Numbered from the stretch's first letter, positions 30,801 to 42,912 are shown. The stretch: DNA of 64,000 nucleotides from Doryteuthis pealeii (GCA_023376005.1 CM042156.1:49390665-49454664); one strand, 5' to 3'. Numbers and translations: made by a program. Notes: generated by a model from the sequence alone, not told the origin.

Positions 30801-32808
30801 CAACGAAATTATCGTTACACTCATCACTTTTGAATATTTTAAAGCATTTCTCATAATATAATGCCCGCATGATGAAAGTTTTTTTTTTTCATATTTTTAA
30901 TAAGCACAAAAAATGAAATATTAAAAGTCAATTTTCAGAAAAATAGGTTAAATAAAACAAATTTTGATTGAGGCGAATTATGATTTTATTCACAGCAAGA
31001 TATTATCTTCATACTTAATATAAAATAAAGTGTGTCCCCCAAAATTTGATTAAATAGAACTCAATTTAGTTTCATAATTTTTTTGATAAAATTATGGAAA
31101 AATTTACAAAATTATTGAAAACTTACAAAATCATAAAATGTTTCATAAAAGGCATGAATTTTTTAATAAGAAGATGAAAAAATCTGACATGATTTCATTA
31201 AAATGATGTCAATTTTTGCACACCTTTATAATTGTTACTTTTTTTTCTGTCATGTGGATTCTTTGTCGTTGTAAGAATTACAGTTTGTAACCGTCCGGTG
31301 TAAATTTTAACTTTAATTTTTTAAGTATTATAGCGAAATATACATATGGATAATTAAGGGACATGTATGCTTTTTTACCAAACCCTTCCGCACAAGCAGA
31401 ATGCGACACAAGAGTCGATTCTTAAGCGAGTTTAATGGTTTGAATTCAAAGTTTGTTTCTCCTAGACTGGTTAAAAGAGTCCGGTCCACCCTTCTATTTA
31501 CTCATAGTTGAAAGGAGAATAATCGGATGCATACCTTTCACAAGGTTATTTGTGTGTATGAAGTGCATTGGATAACACATTTGAGTTCCTATTATCTATT
31601 TAGTTGATATTAGAGAGAAATATCTCTGTTACATAATGGGCGCTAACGTGTTACAGTGAGGATGGTTTGAGTGGGCCTAATTAGTACGGAAAGTTTTAGT
31701 CAGCGAGAACAGAAAAGTTTTAAGTGACAGATGGCGTTTTTTAATTACGACACCGCGAATGGTACCGTAACGACGGGGAGAAAAGAGGGGTGACAAATGG
31801 TCAGTGAACATTGAGTCTGAGAGGATGCGTGAACCAAGGCAAGACATGAATTTCTTGCTCTACGGCAGTTTTTAACTTGGAGAAATAAAATATACACATA
31901 AGTGAAAAAAAACGGGCTTGTTGTTTATTACTAAAACTCCAAATTGCACAAGAGAAAATGTCCCTCAGCCCCAATCTGCGTCCAGACTCCAGAACATTCA
32001 TAAATCTGTCAACAAACTGAACAGCAGCCCAACAACAAGGATTCCACCCTCTTTCGATGTAGTACTGGTAAAGAGATAAGTATATTGAATATTTATCTAT
32101 CCACACATAATTCAACTCATCAGAAGAGCCGTCCAGTAAGAAACGTGGACACTTCATTGTGGAAAATGAGTGCAAGACATAACGAAAGGTTGACGTATCA
32201 TCATCTCAGCTATTCCGACAAGGAGAGGGGTAAAGCAAGCAATCGTATTTAACACATCTCTCCTGTCGAGCAGCCGAGAGCTTGTTAGTTTTACAGTCAC
32301 ATAATAACTGTTAATATTCGATGGAGATATAAAAACAAATACATAATGCAATTATTAACTCTTTACTACTTGAAATACTGATGATGACAGGTTTCTCTTC
32401 TGTTGAAATAATGATGGTGAATCACTACGAGTCATAGAAAAAGTGGCCATAAATATTTATTCTGTCAAAATAAGGGCTAAGTGTTATTCTGATGATGACC
32501 GTAAAGTGTTTGCAATGGAAGAAAATGATGACGAAGATAACAATTTTGATATTTATGAGAAAAAAGAAGAAGATTAGCGTGAGAAATGTTATTATGACAA
32601 CAAGATAATTCAGATGATGAAAATGGCGAACGAATGATAAATTTTAGCGGAAAAAAGAGGGAGGGGTAAGAAGAAGAGGAGGAGGAGGAGGAGGAGAAAG
32701 AAGGGATAGGCAGATAAAGAAGGACACAAATGAATGTAGTAAGGCAACTACGAAAATGTCTTGATTACTCGGATGATGACGGTAATCCAATTTCTCTCTA
32801 AAAAGGGA

Positions 32809-32849
<41 letters not shown>

Positions 32850-32889
32850 TATAGATGAATATACTTTAAAATAGTTTCTCATCTTGATT
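30801..32889. other. Unique AT-rich sequence, no supported gene
   Basis: The longest frame is 124 codons on the minus strand (31801-32175) with no domain. A GAT/GAA-rich stretch is at 32385-32720 and (TTA)n at 32813-32846. I cannot identify any gene. Confidence 0.45.
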
Positions 32890-32970
32890 GTTATTATAGT
32901 AACAAAGCTTCGGCTATTGTACTCTCCGACCTTCTTCAGGTGTTGTAGTTAATAACCTTCGGAGTCGGGA
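32890..32970 (-). mobile_element. Relic of the tRNA/hammerhead SINE body
   Basis: Minus-strand CTGAAGAAGGTCGG followed by GCCGAAGC and, further out, CTCCGAAGG/TCCCGACTCC words correspond to the body at 7663-7768. Only ~80 bp remain and A15.1 is lost. Confidence 0.45.
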
Positions 32971-33724
32971 AGTGCAATACGGTATGTTTCAGTGAAATAA
33001 ATAAGGGAATCGTATGGATGAATTAACTCGGAAGAATTAAACTGATCCAAGATATCTTCCTCCTCCTCCCTCCCCTCCTCCCTCCTCTCCTCCCTCTCCT
33101 CCTCATCATCATCATCATCCTGTAAGCATGTCCAGTGGAAAGAGATAAAAAAAACCATCCACTTTCATGGATTGATCCAAGTGTTCGGATCGAAATTCCC
33201 AGAAGGTTACCGATTATGACGGACACACGAAGAAAGATAGAAAGTAGAAAGGCCGATAGGTTGTGATTATGCAAGTCAAGATGAAGTCACTTGTGTAAGT
33301 GAATCTCTGAATAATCTAATTATAATAGAGATTGTGGGTCTGTCTGTCACCACCATCATTACAATTCCCTTTGTTATTTACGTTATATTCTCACTATTTA
33401 TTTAATATTAATTAAGCATTTTATTTATTAACAATATATCTCACTATTTATTTAATCTTAATTAAGCATTTTATTTATTAACAATGTCTCTATTAAGGTC
33501 TAGCAGAGATAGATTTGCCTCAAAACAGCCCATATAATAAATGTGTTTAAAATCCAATGTGTGTGATATATCATTCAGAAATGAATGCTTACATAGTATA
33601 TAGTGTGAATAATTTGCATACCGGTTTCAATAAAACCGTGTTTAATAAAATTGGTGTTATTGATTTCTAATATAATTGTTTTGTTATCAAACGTATTAAA
33701 AGCAATCTTATGTATATATTTTTG
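32971..33724. other. Unique sequence with short repeats
   Basis: A CCT/CTC tract ending in (ATC)n lies at 33058-33118. A clean 50-bp tandem duplication is at 33389-33438 and 33439-33488 (TCTCACTATTTATTTAAT). No gene is seen. Confidence 0.7.
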
Positions 33725-33970
33725 ACGAAGAACGAGTACCACCGTACTCATTTAGAATAAGAGCAAGACATTGTCCTGCCTGTCGGAGTCGAACCCGCGC
33801 CCTCCCGAATGCAAAGAAATGCGATTTAGGCGCTGGATGGACGCGAGGTGCAATTCAGGTGCCCGTATGTCGGGGCCTACACGCGTCCAGTGAGTGAGCG
33901 CTGGGGAACAAGTAGTTAGCCTACGCAAGACTGCAGTGAGTAAAGAAACGCTTTGTAGACGACCCTGCAT
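33725..33970 (-). repeat. B-box repeat, third copy
   Basis: GAACGAGTAC at 33729 and the minus-strand B box GGTTCGACTCC (33785-33795) align with 12545-12680 and 56645-56790. Similarity ends after about 200 bp. Confidence 0.7.
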
Positions 33971-34243
33971 GAGAATTTATTTTTTAATTCAACAAAATAC
34001 TTTTTTTTATTGAAATCAATTAAAATAAAGAAAATAAGTATAATCTTTTTTGCGTCCGTATTTAATTTCATTAGTCTTTCTGATTCAATATAATATTTGA
34101 TTATATTAAAATTTAAATACTTATACCCGGAGAGCGCATTTCATTTTTTTTGCTAGTGATCGTAATTTGAAATGCCGTCTCTTATTGTCATAAAGGCAGC
34201 GTAGATATATGTACATTAAGATGATGATTAATGGGGATAGAGT

Positions 34244-34281
<38 letters not shown>

Positions 34282-34320
34282 GAATAATAAGAATAAGAAT
34301 AAGAATAAGAATAAGAATAA
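33971..34320. other. AT-rich sequence ending in (AAT)n(AAGAAT)n
   Basis: No gene is seen. A TAA/TAAGAA microsatellite spans 34245-34321 and abuts the LINE tail. Confidence 0.8.
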
Positions 34321-34900
34321 TGTAGCAAACTAGCACAACGAGAATACAAAAGAAGACACGACTGCGTTGGGAAGGTGACCCACTGAGAGTTATGCAAAAA
34401 ATTAAATTTTAACCATACAACAAAATGGTATATGCATAAACCAGAATCTGTTCTTGAGAACGAAACGTATAAAATTCTCTGGGACTTTGAAATAAAAACG
34501 GATCACCTTATCCCAGCAAGAAGACCAGACCTAGTGTTGATTAACAAAAAAGAAAGAACTTGTCAACTGGTGGATTTTGCAGTGCCAGCAGATCACAGGG
34601 TGAAGCTAAAGGAAAATGAAAAAATGGACAAATATCTGGATCTTGCCAGAGAACTGAAAGAGTTATGGAACATGAAAGGGAAAGTGATACCAATTGTAGT
34701 TGGTGCACTTGGAACAGTCCCAAAAGGATTAGAAAAGGGGTTGGAAAGTTTGGAAATCAGAGGAAGGATTGAAACCATTCAGAACACTGCACTGCTGCGA
34801 TCTGCCAGAATACCCAGAAGAGTCCTGAGGAGACTTGCTGTCACTCAGACTCCAGTGAAAGACCATCAGCTAATGCTGATGTGAAAACTCAAAAGGAGTA
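34321..34900 (+). pseudogene. R2-type LINE C-terminus, best preserved copy
   Basis: After a broken CSKLAQREY start, an open frame of 150 codons (34432-34884) carries the restriction-like endonuclease signature RRPDLVLINK...VDFAVPADHRV at about residues 29-56. It continues with KYLDLARELKELWNMK and a VIPIVVGALGTVPKG block. The reverse transcriptase part is absent. The 5' end abuts (AAT)n-type repeats and the 3' end (AAT)n at 34903-34948. In such elements the domain nicks the insertion target. It is minus-strand kin to 11218-12010 and 55320-56140. Confidence 0.8.
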
Positions 34901-35012
<112 letters not shown>

Positions 35013-35330
35013 TCGCGCTGACAGCATCTTCATTCATGAAGCTCTCTCGACAAGCGTCTTTATCGGTCATCGCCTCTGGCAGGTCCTCAGTGCAGCATCC
35101 AGAATCTGTACAGAGCTGATTGATGTAGGATTTTGCTGGTCGGTGGTCCACACTAATGTGCCCATGTGCAAGTGTTCGCTCAGTTTTTTTCCTTCCTTCA
35201 TCAGCTGTGTGTTCAGCTGATCTTGTTTGACTTACTTGGATGGTTTGTGTGTTGGGGGTGCAACTAGCCGTGCAGCTGATTTTTTTGTGGGGTGATGATT
35301 CCATGATTTGTTCAAAACAGCTCACAGCAT
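35013..35330 (-). pseudogene. RTE-like LINE tail
   Basis: The minus-strand frame reads HGHISVDHRPAKSYINQLC, then DSGCCTEDLPEAMTDKD, the well-known end of an RTE/jockey-type ORF2 (pattern GRPARTYIDQLCxDxG...LPxAMxDR). It ends in trinucleotide repeats, as RTE elements often do. The upstream enzyme domains are missing and the first half is altered. Confidence 0.7.
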
Positions 35331-35419
35331 TGAAACGAGATGAAATAAGTGATGCCCATCATAGCAAAGAATAGGGATAGATGATTGGATTATATTGTTA
35401 ATTATTTTTTGCTATTTGG
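35331..35419. other. Short unassigned spacer
   Basis: No feature recognised. Confidence 0.4.
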
Positions 35420-35603
35420 TATGTAGGAGTGATGATATGGTAGATTATTGGTCGGAGGGGGGTTTCGTGGATTTGTGGGTTTTAATTTTGCCTAAAATAA
35501 TTAGGGGCCACAAAAACCCGGGTACATTTACGGCAAAATTAAAACCCACCAATCCTCGAAGCCTCCTTCTACCAATAATCTCACAAATCCCCACTCCTAC
35601 ATC
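35420..35603. repeat. Inverted repeat (~70-bp arms)
   Basis: Left arm 35420-35492 and right arm 35532-35603: GGTTTTAATTTTGCC (35478-35492) against GGCAAAATTAAAACC (35532-35546), with outer GTAGGAGTG/CACTCCTAC. The loop is 39 bp. It sits precisely between two LINE 3' ends. Confidence 0.8.
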
Positions 35604-36115
35604 ATCATCATCATGTCGTGCATACAGCACGGGTATCCATGACAATCTTTCTTTCGCCAGCCTTCTCTATCATTCATTGCACCTGGGAGCTCCTCTGTGG
35701 AGCAACCAGCATCCTCACATAGCTGGTCAATGTAGGTCCTTGCTGGGCGCCCCACACTTGCATGTCCATGTGTTGGCTTCCACAGGAGAACCTCACTTAT
35801 GAGTTCATCCTTGCTTCTCCAGCAGTGTCCTGCATGTCTTGTCCGTCTCACTCGGATAGTTTGTAAGATGGGGGGCAGGTGACTGTATAGCTGTTTCCTT
35901 GTGGGGTGCTGCTTTCATGACTTGTTCAAGGCTGCGCGCAGCATTCTTGTGCAACTCCCATCTAGCTTATTCTCAAGACGCTTTGTTAGGGTCCAGGTGG
36001 TGCAACCATATAGCAGCACCGACACAACCACAGCCTGGAAGAACTGTCGCTTCAGCTTGTAAGGGAGATCGGACCTCCATATGACTGATAATCTATTTGT
36101 GGCCGACCATGCCTT
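35604..36115 (-). pseudogene. LINE ORF2 tail (RTE/jockey-like), two in-frame defects
   Basis: The minus strand reads RIAKAWSATNRLS, then LKRQFFQAVVVSVLLYGCTTW, a LDGSCTRMLRAALN segment, a stop in place of the usual Trp (KS*KQHPT), RRTRHAGHCWRSKDELIS, and GRPARTYIDQLCEDAGC...LPGAMNDREGW. This is the thumb-to-C-terminus part of a non-LTR retrotransposon ORF2. The 3' end runs into (ATG)n at 35600-35614. It has no endonuclease or catalytic RT and is 5' truncated. Confidence 0.85.
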
Positions 36116-36129
36116 TGCTATCCGTGTAT

Positions 36130-37510
36130 TAACATCTCAAATAGCACAAATAATTAGCGATATTATCTAACCATCTATCCCTAACAATTATAGCATCAAA
36201 TCAACTCAGGAATTCATTCAAATATTACCTCCCCCCTCCCCAATAACTGCGTAACCCCCTATCTTGATGTTGAAAATTTATTTACTAATGTCACCGTACA
36301 GAAAACAATACAAATAATAATCAATAATGTCTATAATCACCCCTTCCTACCTCACCCATCGATAAAACCAAAAACCCTAGAGACACTCCTGCTTCCCTGT
36401 ACCACACATGTTCCTTTCTATGGCCCATTAGGAACAATTTACTCTCAGACAGATGGTATATCGATAGATTCTACGGTTGGCCCTACCATATCCGAATTCT
36501 ACATGTCAGATATTAAAAACAAGATATTTAACAAATAGCTAAACCTAACATCCACGTACATGTCGACGATATCTTTATCGCCACACAATTCCCCGATGAA
36601 ATTAAAACACTAAAATATACCCTCAAAAATAAAAAATATACCCTCAAAAAATAAAAAAAATTGTACTAAAATGTAAGATAGAACACAACATTAACGAAAA
36701 AAATCCCCTTTTTAAATGTACTCGCTGATTCTAGCAACAAGAAATCCATCACATCCGTATATAAAAAACCCATCCAGTCTAAACTCCACACTACTTAATT
36801 ACCATAGCGAATGCCCCCAATATAAAATAACCCTAATTAAAAACCTAATACATAGAGCCTTTAACATCTCCTCATCTAAAACGATATTTTACAAAGAATT
36901 TAATCATATAAAACAAACCCTAGTTAGTGATGATTTCTTCAACAAAATCATTGACCAATAAATTTCATACCATCCACAAAAATAACAATAACAACACCAA
37001 CAGCAATAACCGTATCCACCTATATAAAAGGAATCAAATGCACAAAAACTACAAATCAAATGAACATGTAATAAGAACATGTAATAACCAACATCATACA
37101 ATGGCTCATCAAACCCGTTGACCAACTAAAAAATAAAACTGATTATCTACTAAACTAAATTTAAAACCTAAAACCCATTCGTCAAAAATAATCCAAACTT
37201 ACCTAAAACCTCCCTAAATCAAAACTGTAGTGTATAAATTTACTTACTCATTTTAACAACACTCTCGCGCCGCCTTCCATACCATCTCTCCAATACTAGT
37301 GCCATAAAACAACACCTAATTACAAAACACACAAACGAATTCACCTCCTCCGATATGAGAAAAATCCTAACCGAAAATACAAAAATCCTCAATAAAAACA
37401 GCAATAAGAAACGCCTACAAATTCTTCAGGTGATCTGTATAAAAAAACAACAAACCCAACATTAATAAAATAACATTCAATATTGGTAACAATATATTAA
37501 ACATCTTCAA
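36130..37510 (+). pseudogene. Degraded EN+ Penelope-like element
   Basis: Joined readings give YLDVENLFTNV (about 36260), VPFYGPLG...QTDGIS (36410-36455, RT motif QxDGxxMGSP decayed), HVDDIFIATQ (36559-36588, in place of YVDD), and LLNYHSECPQYKIT (36790-36830). RAFNISSSKTIF...IKQTL...NKIIDQ (36860-36960) follows. From 37210 a remnant of the GIY-YIG domain follows (VVYKFTYS, LQILQ). Stops and frameshifts are frequent. Penelope elements use this RT plus GIY-YIG nuclease for telomere-proximal or dispersed retroposition. A hammerhead-like motif follows at 37623. Confidence 0.8.
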
Positions 37511-37622
37511 TAACTAACACAATAATCTTAGCAACCTCATAGAAATAGTAGACTCTCTTTATTTGAAAATGTAATATATAAAAGAACAAGGAAGAGATAC
37601 CTAACACACTACAACCTACAAT

Positions 37623-37662
37623 CCCCTGACGACGACCGAAGAAACGGTTGAAAGTGCTAGGG
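37623..37662 (+). ncRNA. Penelope-linked hammerhead-like motif
   Basis: CCC (37623-37625), CTGACGA (37626-37632), extra C, stem II GACCG (37634-37638) with CGGTT (37645-37649), GAA (37650-37652), stem III AGTGCT (37653-37658), H17 A, GGG (37660-37662). CCC/GGG forms stem I. It lies ~125 bp downstream of the Penelope ORF remnant, where these elements are known to carry hammerheads in their terminal repeats. The extra base before stem II is the only departure. Confidence 0.55.
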
Positions 37663-37896
37663 TAAAGAATATGGCACAATTCCTATACCAACTGGATTCC
37701 GAACTACGGAAAATAACTAGACGACTTGAAAAACTTTTTAACAACACTCGCCTAGATAATAACTTGCTGCTAAAATACACAACATATATATATGTATATA
37801 TATATAGCACATTGAGCTCTCCTTATGGTCTACCTGCATCAGCTTGGTTAAACCACACATGGAAAGACCCTAACTACGGAAAAAAAACTATATATA

Positions 37897-37934
<38 letters not shown>

Positions 37935-38505
37935 CGTGGCAAGTTATATATATAAATGTATGTGTGTGTATATATATATATATTATATATATATAATATA
38001 TATATACATATGTACATAGATATGTATATATGTATGCATATATTGTATTTATATATATCTATATGGTTATTAAGATTGCTTGATATCATTTGAGATGTAC
38101 TGGTTGTTTTAGAAAAAATATATAATTTAGTAATCTAATATCTAGATATGTTCTCTATCAAACTTCAACTTTTAACATGTGTACAAACAACTGGAACTTC
38201 TATGTTTAATGTATTAACACCTTTTCTTTGCCAGTAAATGGCATTTAGAGGCTAAAAAGATAAAAAAAGAACACTCACATTTTTATATATGGTTCTACGA
38301 ATGATGTTAAACTTTGAGTTCATTTGACCGAGAATTGGTCATGTTAATGGATAACGAATAGATAGCTTTATTTTCTGAAACACCCATTACATTCAAACGC
38401 ACACACACACTCACACACCCCCACACGCAAATGCACAGACACGCACACACAAGCGCACACACGCACACACACAGACACACACACACGGACACACACACAT
38501 ATATA
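37663..38505. other. Penelope 3' flank, (TA)n and (CA)n; no gene
   Basis: 37663-37780 probably belongs to the Penelope terminal region. (TA)n tracts follow at 37783-37805, 37889-37933 and 37968-38006, and a (CA)n-rich tract at 38398-38499. Confidence 0.6.
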
Positions 38506-38846
<341 letters not shown>

Positions 38847-38871
38847 AGGTAGCATTTTTTTCTTGTAGGCA

Positions 38872-39035
38872 ATAAATTCCGGAAAATACTTAACGATAAC
38901 ACTACCATTATAGAAACACAATCATGTAAACAACGACTAAAAATCTTAGAAGCACTGCATATTAGACACAAAAATCCAAAACTAAACAAAATAAACTTTT
39001 ATAATAGCACCAACATTCTAAAATACCTATAATTA
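38872..39035 (+). pseudogene. Penelope-like GIY-YIG C-terminus
   Basis: An open stretch from about 38874 reads KFRKILNDNT, then CKQRLKILEALHIRHKNP and KLNKINFYNST, ending LKYL and TAA at 39031-39033. RLKILEALHI with its conserved Glu matches the end of the GIY-YIG nuclease domain of Penelope elements, paralleling the weaker LQILQ at 37410-37430. Everything upstream is replaced by microsatellite. Confidence 0.65.
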
Positions 39036-39173
39036 CTATAAAATTATAATAATAGTAAAAATAATAATAATGACAATAATAATAACACTAATAATGATAA
39101 TAACAACAACAATAATTAACACAATCTATCTAAATAGAAAATGGAATACCCCATTGTTGTACGGTTTCAAAAT

Positions 39174-39213
39174 ACCCTGAAGATGGCCCACGATAGGGCA
39201 GAAAGTACTTGGT
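39174..39213 (+). ncRNA. Second Penelope-linked hammerhead-like motif
   Basis: ACC (39174-39176), CTGAAGA (39177-39183), extra T, stem II GGCCC...GGGC (39185-39199) plus A, GAA (39201-39203), self-complementary AGTACT (39204-39209), H17 T, GGT (39211-39213). ACC/GGT forms stem I. It sits 141 bp after the ORF stop at 39033, the same placement as at 37623. Confidence 0.55.
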
Positions 39214-39720
39214 CTATGGCATATGGCAAATACATCAGCCAATTTCCGCCAGATATTACAAAAATAATCCGGCAATACGAAAAAACAAAGGAGAAAACTT
39301 GCAGACAAATATATATACATATATATATATATATAAATAATATGCTAATGATGGTAGAGATAGTATCGCTGCTGATTTTCCTGGACATGATAATGATTAC
39401 TTTGATGATGATGATGATGATGTTGATGATGTTGTAATTAAGTTATTAAGATGAGAATTGGAGAGAAACTGAGGAAAAGTGATGGCACTTACCTAAAAAG
39501 AGAGACATGGATGAAATGATAATAATTCAACGGACATGGATGCAAATATGGCGAACGATGTTGTCAGTTGTGATAATAGACTAGCAGAAAGGAATTGATG
39601 GATTCAAAGATGAACGGATGAAGATAATTGGACGAGCCAATGACAAAACCGATTCCTCTGCAAAATGATAAGAAGACTTATGGCCGACAATTGGACTCTT
39701 TGTAGTTTTAGTTTTATTAT
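39214..39720. other. Penelope flank and unique sequence, no gene
   Basis: A short (TA)n at 39310-39336 and (GAT)n at 39405-39435. The 98-codon frame over it starts inside the ribozyme-like region and is not credible. Confidence 0.5.
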
Positions 39721-39742
39721 CATTATTATATTTCTTCTTCTT

Positions 39743-39820
<78 letters not shown>

Positions 39821-39840
39821 TTATTTCTTTTTTTCTTCTT

Positions 39841-39905
<65 letters not shown>

Positions 39906-40136
39906 CATTATTATTATTTATTTCTTTTCTTATTTTCTTCTTCTTCTTCTTCTTCTTCTTCTTATTATTATTATTATTTTATTATTATTATATTATATTT
40001 CTTCCTTTTCTTCTTCTTATTTTCTTCTTCTTTTTCTTTTTCTTCTTCTTCTTCTTCATCTTATTATTATTACAATTATTATTATCATTATTTTATTACT
40101 TCTTTTTCTTCTTTTTATTTTTTCTTCTTCTTCATC

Positions 40137-40180
<44 letters not shown>

Positions 40181-40182
40181 TT
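39721..40182. repeat. Alternating (TTC)n and (TTA)n blocks
   Basis: Five or more alternations of TTC and TTA triplet arrays over ~460 bp. The 178-codon Phe/Leu/Ile frame is the repeat itself. Confidence 0.97.
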
Positions 40183-40517
40183 GGAGCTGGTCATAGGATA
40201 GACAAAAAGTCCTGATTGAAGAAGAATGCTAGGAATGTAGCTCATATTTCTTATTGAATGAGGATCATTTCATTAACATCCAAAAATTATTGAGTAATCC
40301 AAAATGAAAGATTCACTTCCGATGTGTTAATGAGACAGGCTTAACTAAGTGATAAGGGTAATACTTACTTGCTTATCAATATCTTATAACCAATTGAAAA
40401 CGAACAAAGGAAACTAAGGAATGTATGATATATCGAAGAGTCCACATACATATACAAACACACACGCACACCGCACGCGCCTGCGCGCACACACTCACAA
40501 TATATATATTATATATA

Positions 40518-40555
<38 letters not shown>
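40183..40555. other. Unique sequence then (CA)n(TA)n
   Basis: No gene. (CA)n-like sequence at 40452-40500 and (TA)n at 40499-40554 flank the mariner's left end. Confidence 0.6.
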
Positions 40556-40558
<3 letters not shown>

Positions 40559-41094
40559 GTGTGCCAGAAGTCGCGCACCATATAACTTTTTTTTCAGATT
40601 TTATTGGATATGGGTGAGAAATTAACAATACAAGAAAGAGTTAAATTATTTTTCATATTTGGAAGAGATGGGGCTACATACCGCTCTGTAGCTGAAGAAT
40701 TCAACCGCACTCATCCCGAGCGAGAAAAACCATTGAACAATACCACTGTCTGCCGTTTGATAAAAGGTTCCCAAGAAACTGGCTCAGTTGCTGACCACGA
40801 GAGATGTGGTCGACGAAAGAGTGCAACTGATGAAGCAACATCAACTATGGTTTTGGCGAATGTTGCTAGAGGCCCCGTGAAATCAGTAAGGAAAATAAGC
40901 CAGGAGCTTACGATTAACAAATCATCAGTACATCGTATTCTTAAAACATAGAAATTCAAAGTGCATATTGTGCAAGAATGGAGAGGGTGAACAATTTGAG
41001 CATCTATTATGATTATGATGAATAAAATTGATATTCATATGTCTTTTTATACTTTTTATATGTATTTTCATAGATGGTGCGCGACTTCTGGGAC

Positions 41095-41099
<5 letters not shown>
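40556..41099 (+). mobile_element. Internally deleted Tc1/mariner-type transposon
   Basis: Left TIR 40556-40581 and right TIR 41074-41099 match at 24 of 26 positions; both contain CCAGAAGTCGCGCACCAT in inverted orientation. Both ends abut (TA)n, consistent with TA target choice. At 544 bp it retains only the N-terminal part of the transposase; the DDE catalytic region is missing. Confidence 0.9.
40610..40951 (+). pseudogene. Transposase N-terminal helix-turn-helix fragment
   Basis: 113 codons from the first ATG. Residues ~7-60 (TIQERVKLFFIFGRDGATYR, RSVAEEF, NNTTVCRLI) fit the first DNA-binding helix-turn-helix of mariner-like transposases (the DUF4817-type domain). Residues ~75-113 (KSVRKISQELTINKSSVHRI) form the second. 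The stop at 40949 replaces a codon, since KFKVHIVQE continues in frame after it, as in complete relatives. All catalytic acidic residues are absent. It could at most bind TIRs. Confidence 0.8.

Positions 41100-41163
<64 letters not shown>
41100..41163. repeat. (TA)n microsatellite
   Basis: Uninterrupted TA dinucleotides immediately outside the mariner right end. Confidence 0.98.
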
Positions 41164-41168
<5 letters not shown>

Positions 41169-41730
41169 ATGACACCATTTCTTTAAACCATAATACCCTC
41201 TTAGGATTACGGTCAGTCTAGAACTATTAATAAATATTTAAGGAAAAGAAAAAAAAGAAGAAGAATAAATAATAACAGCAAAAGAATGAAAAAAAAATAG
41301 TTAAATAAAATATATAATTGAAGCAAAACATTATGCCTTTTGTAATTCAAACATTTGATTTATAATATTTAATCTATTTGAAGTTTAAAAGGAGAATGGT
41401 TTGTTTTATTGTTTTGAATTTTGCATCAATCCTAATATGTAATTATTATATGATATTTTGATATATAATTAATATAATATTTAATCTATTTAAGTTTAAA
41501 AGAAAAAGAGAAAAAGTACTCATAAAAAATTTTTTTAGTATACATATTTCCACATAAATATGTATTTTCCCTATCGCAAATTTTTAAACCTACGAACTAT
41601 CAACTGTTTGCATATTTGAATTATGTAATACATCTATAATAGATATCTATTAAGACGTACCATTGATTCTCAACATTTCATGCACTCACAATATGAAAAG
41701 AAAAAAGATTTTTTTTTTTTAAATTGAAAT

Positions 41731-41781
<51 letters not shown>

Positions 41782-42255
41782 GGGATGATTGAGAAATAAA
41801 AAAAGATAATAGAGAAATATAAAAAAATTAATTACGATTAATTTAACAATATTGACATACTTATTAACTCCTTTACATGACATTATTTCTTTAAACCATG
41901 ACACCATTTCTTTAAACCATAATACCCTCTTAGGATTACGGTCAGTCTAGAACTATTAATAAATATTTAAGGAAAAAAAATAAGAATAAATAATAACAGC
42001 AAAAGAATGAAAAAAAAATAGTTAAATTAAATATATAATTGAAGCAAAACATTATGCCTTTTGTAATTCAAATATTTGATTTATAATATTTAATCTGTTT
42101 GAAGTTTAAAAGGAGAATGGTTTGTTTTATTGTTTTGAATTTTGCATCCATCCTAATATGTAATTATTATATGATATTTTAATATATAATTAATATAATA
42201 TTTAATCTATTTAAGTTTAAAAGAAAAAGAGAAAAAAGTACTCATAAAAGATATT
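41164..42255 (+). repeat. Direct duplication of a ~365-bp AT-rich unit
   Basis: 41166-41530 and 41896-42250 share order and near identity (CATGACACCATTTC, TTAGGATTACGGTCAGTC, GCAAAACATTATGCC). The ~365-bp interval between them includes (TA)n at 41733-41776. No coding potential. Confidence 0.9.
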
Positions 42256-42867
42256 TTCTTAAAAAAAAATATTTTTTTTTCTATCAATACTAATACATAA
42301 TTTAAGATAATCTTTTATTTACTTATTTACTATAAAAAAAAATTTTAATTAGAGAACAAAGGGGATAAAAAAGAAAAAAAAAGAAAAAGAAGAGAAATAA
42401 CACAAAAAAAAAGAGAGGGAGAAAGAATAAGAAAGGAAAGGTGAAAGCGAAACAAAAGCTAAGTATGTAAAAAAATTTTCTATTAACGGTTTTTATTAAT
42501 TTGTTCATGTTTGTTTAAAAAAAAAAAAACTTTGACATGTCCACACGGTCGCAACATATTGCAACATCTTACCAGATGTCAGCCTTGTTCTCAACAAACT
42601 TTAAAAAAAGAAAAAAAGAATGAGAGAAATAAGAAAATTACAGTTATTCGCCCATTCATAAAGGAGGAGAAGAAGAAAGAGAGGAAAAAAAGGAGAGGAA
42701 AAGGAAATATGAAGAGAAATTATAACCACACAAATAAAAAACATAAGCACGTCATTTCTGAAAAAACTCTGATGATAAAGCTTTGCTTTGAAATCGATTA
42801 GACATATAAAACATCTTTTTGTCTTTATTTTTTACGCATTGTATTGCCTTCGAATTTTTATTATTTA

Positions 42868-42912
<45 letters not shown>

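Noticed and set aside
31801..32175. 124-residue minus-strand frame
   Set aside because: No recognisable domain, no second copy, and length within chance for this much sequence.
39665..40201. 178-codon hydrophobic frame
   Set aside because: Consists of TTC and TTA triplet arrays.
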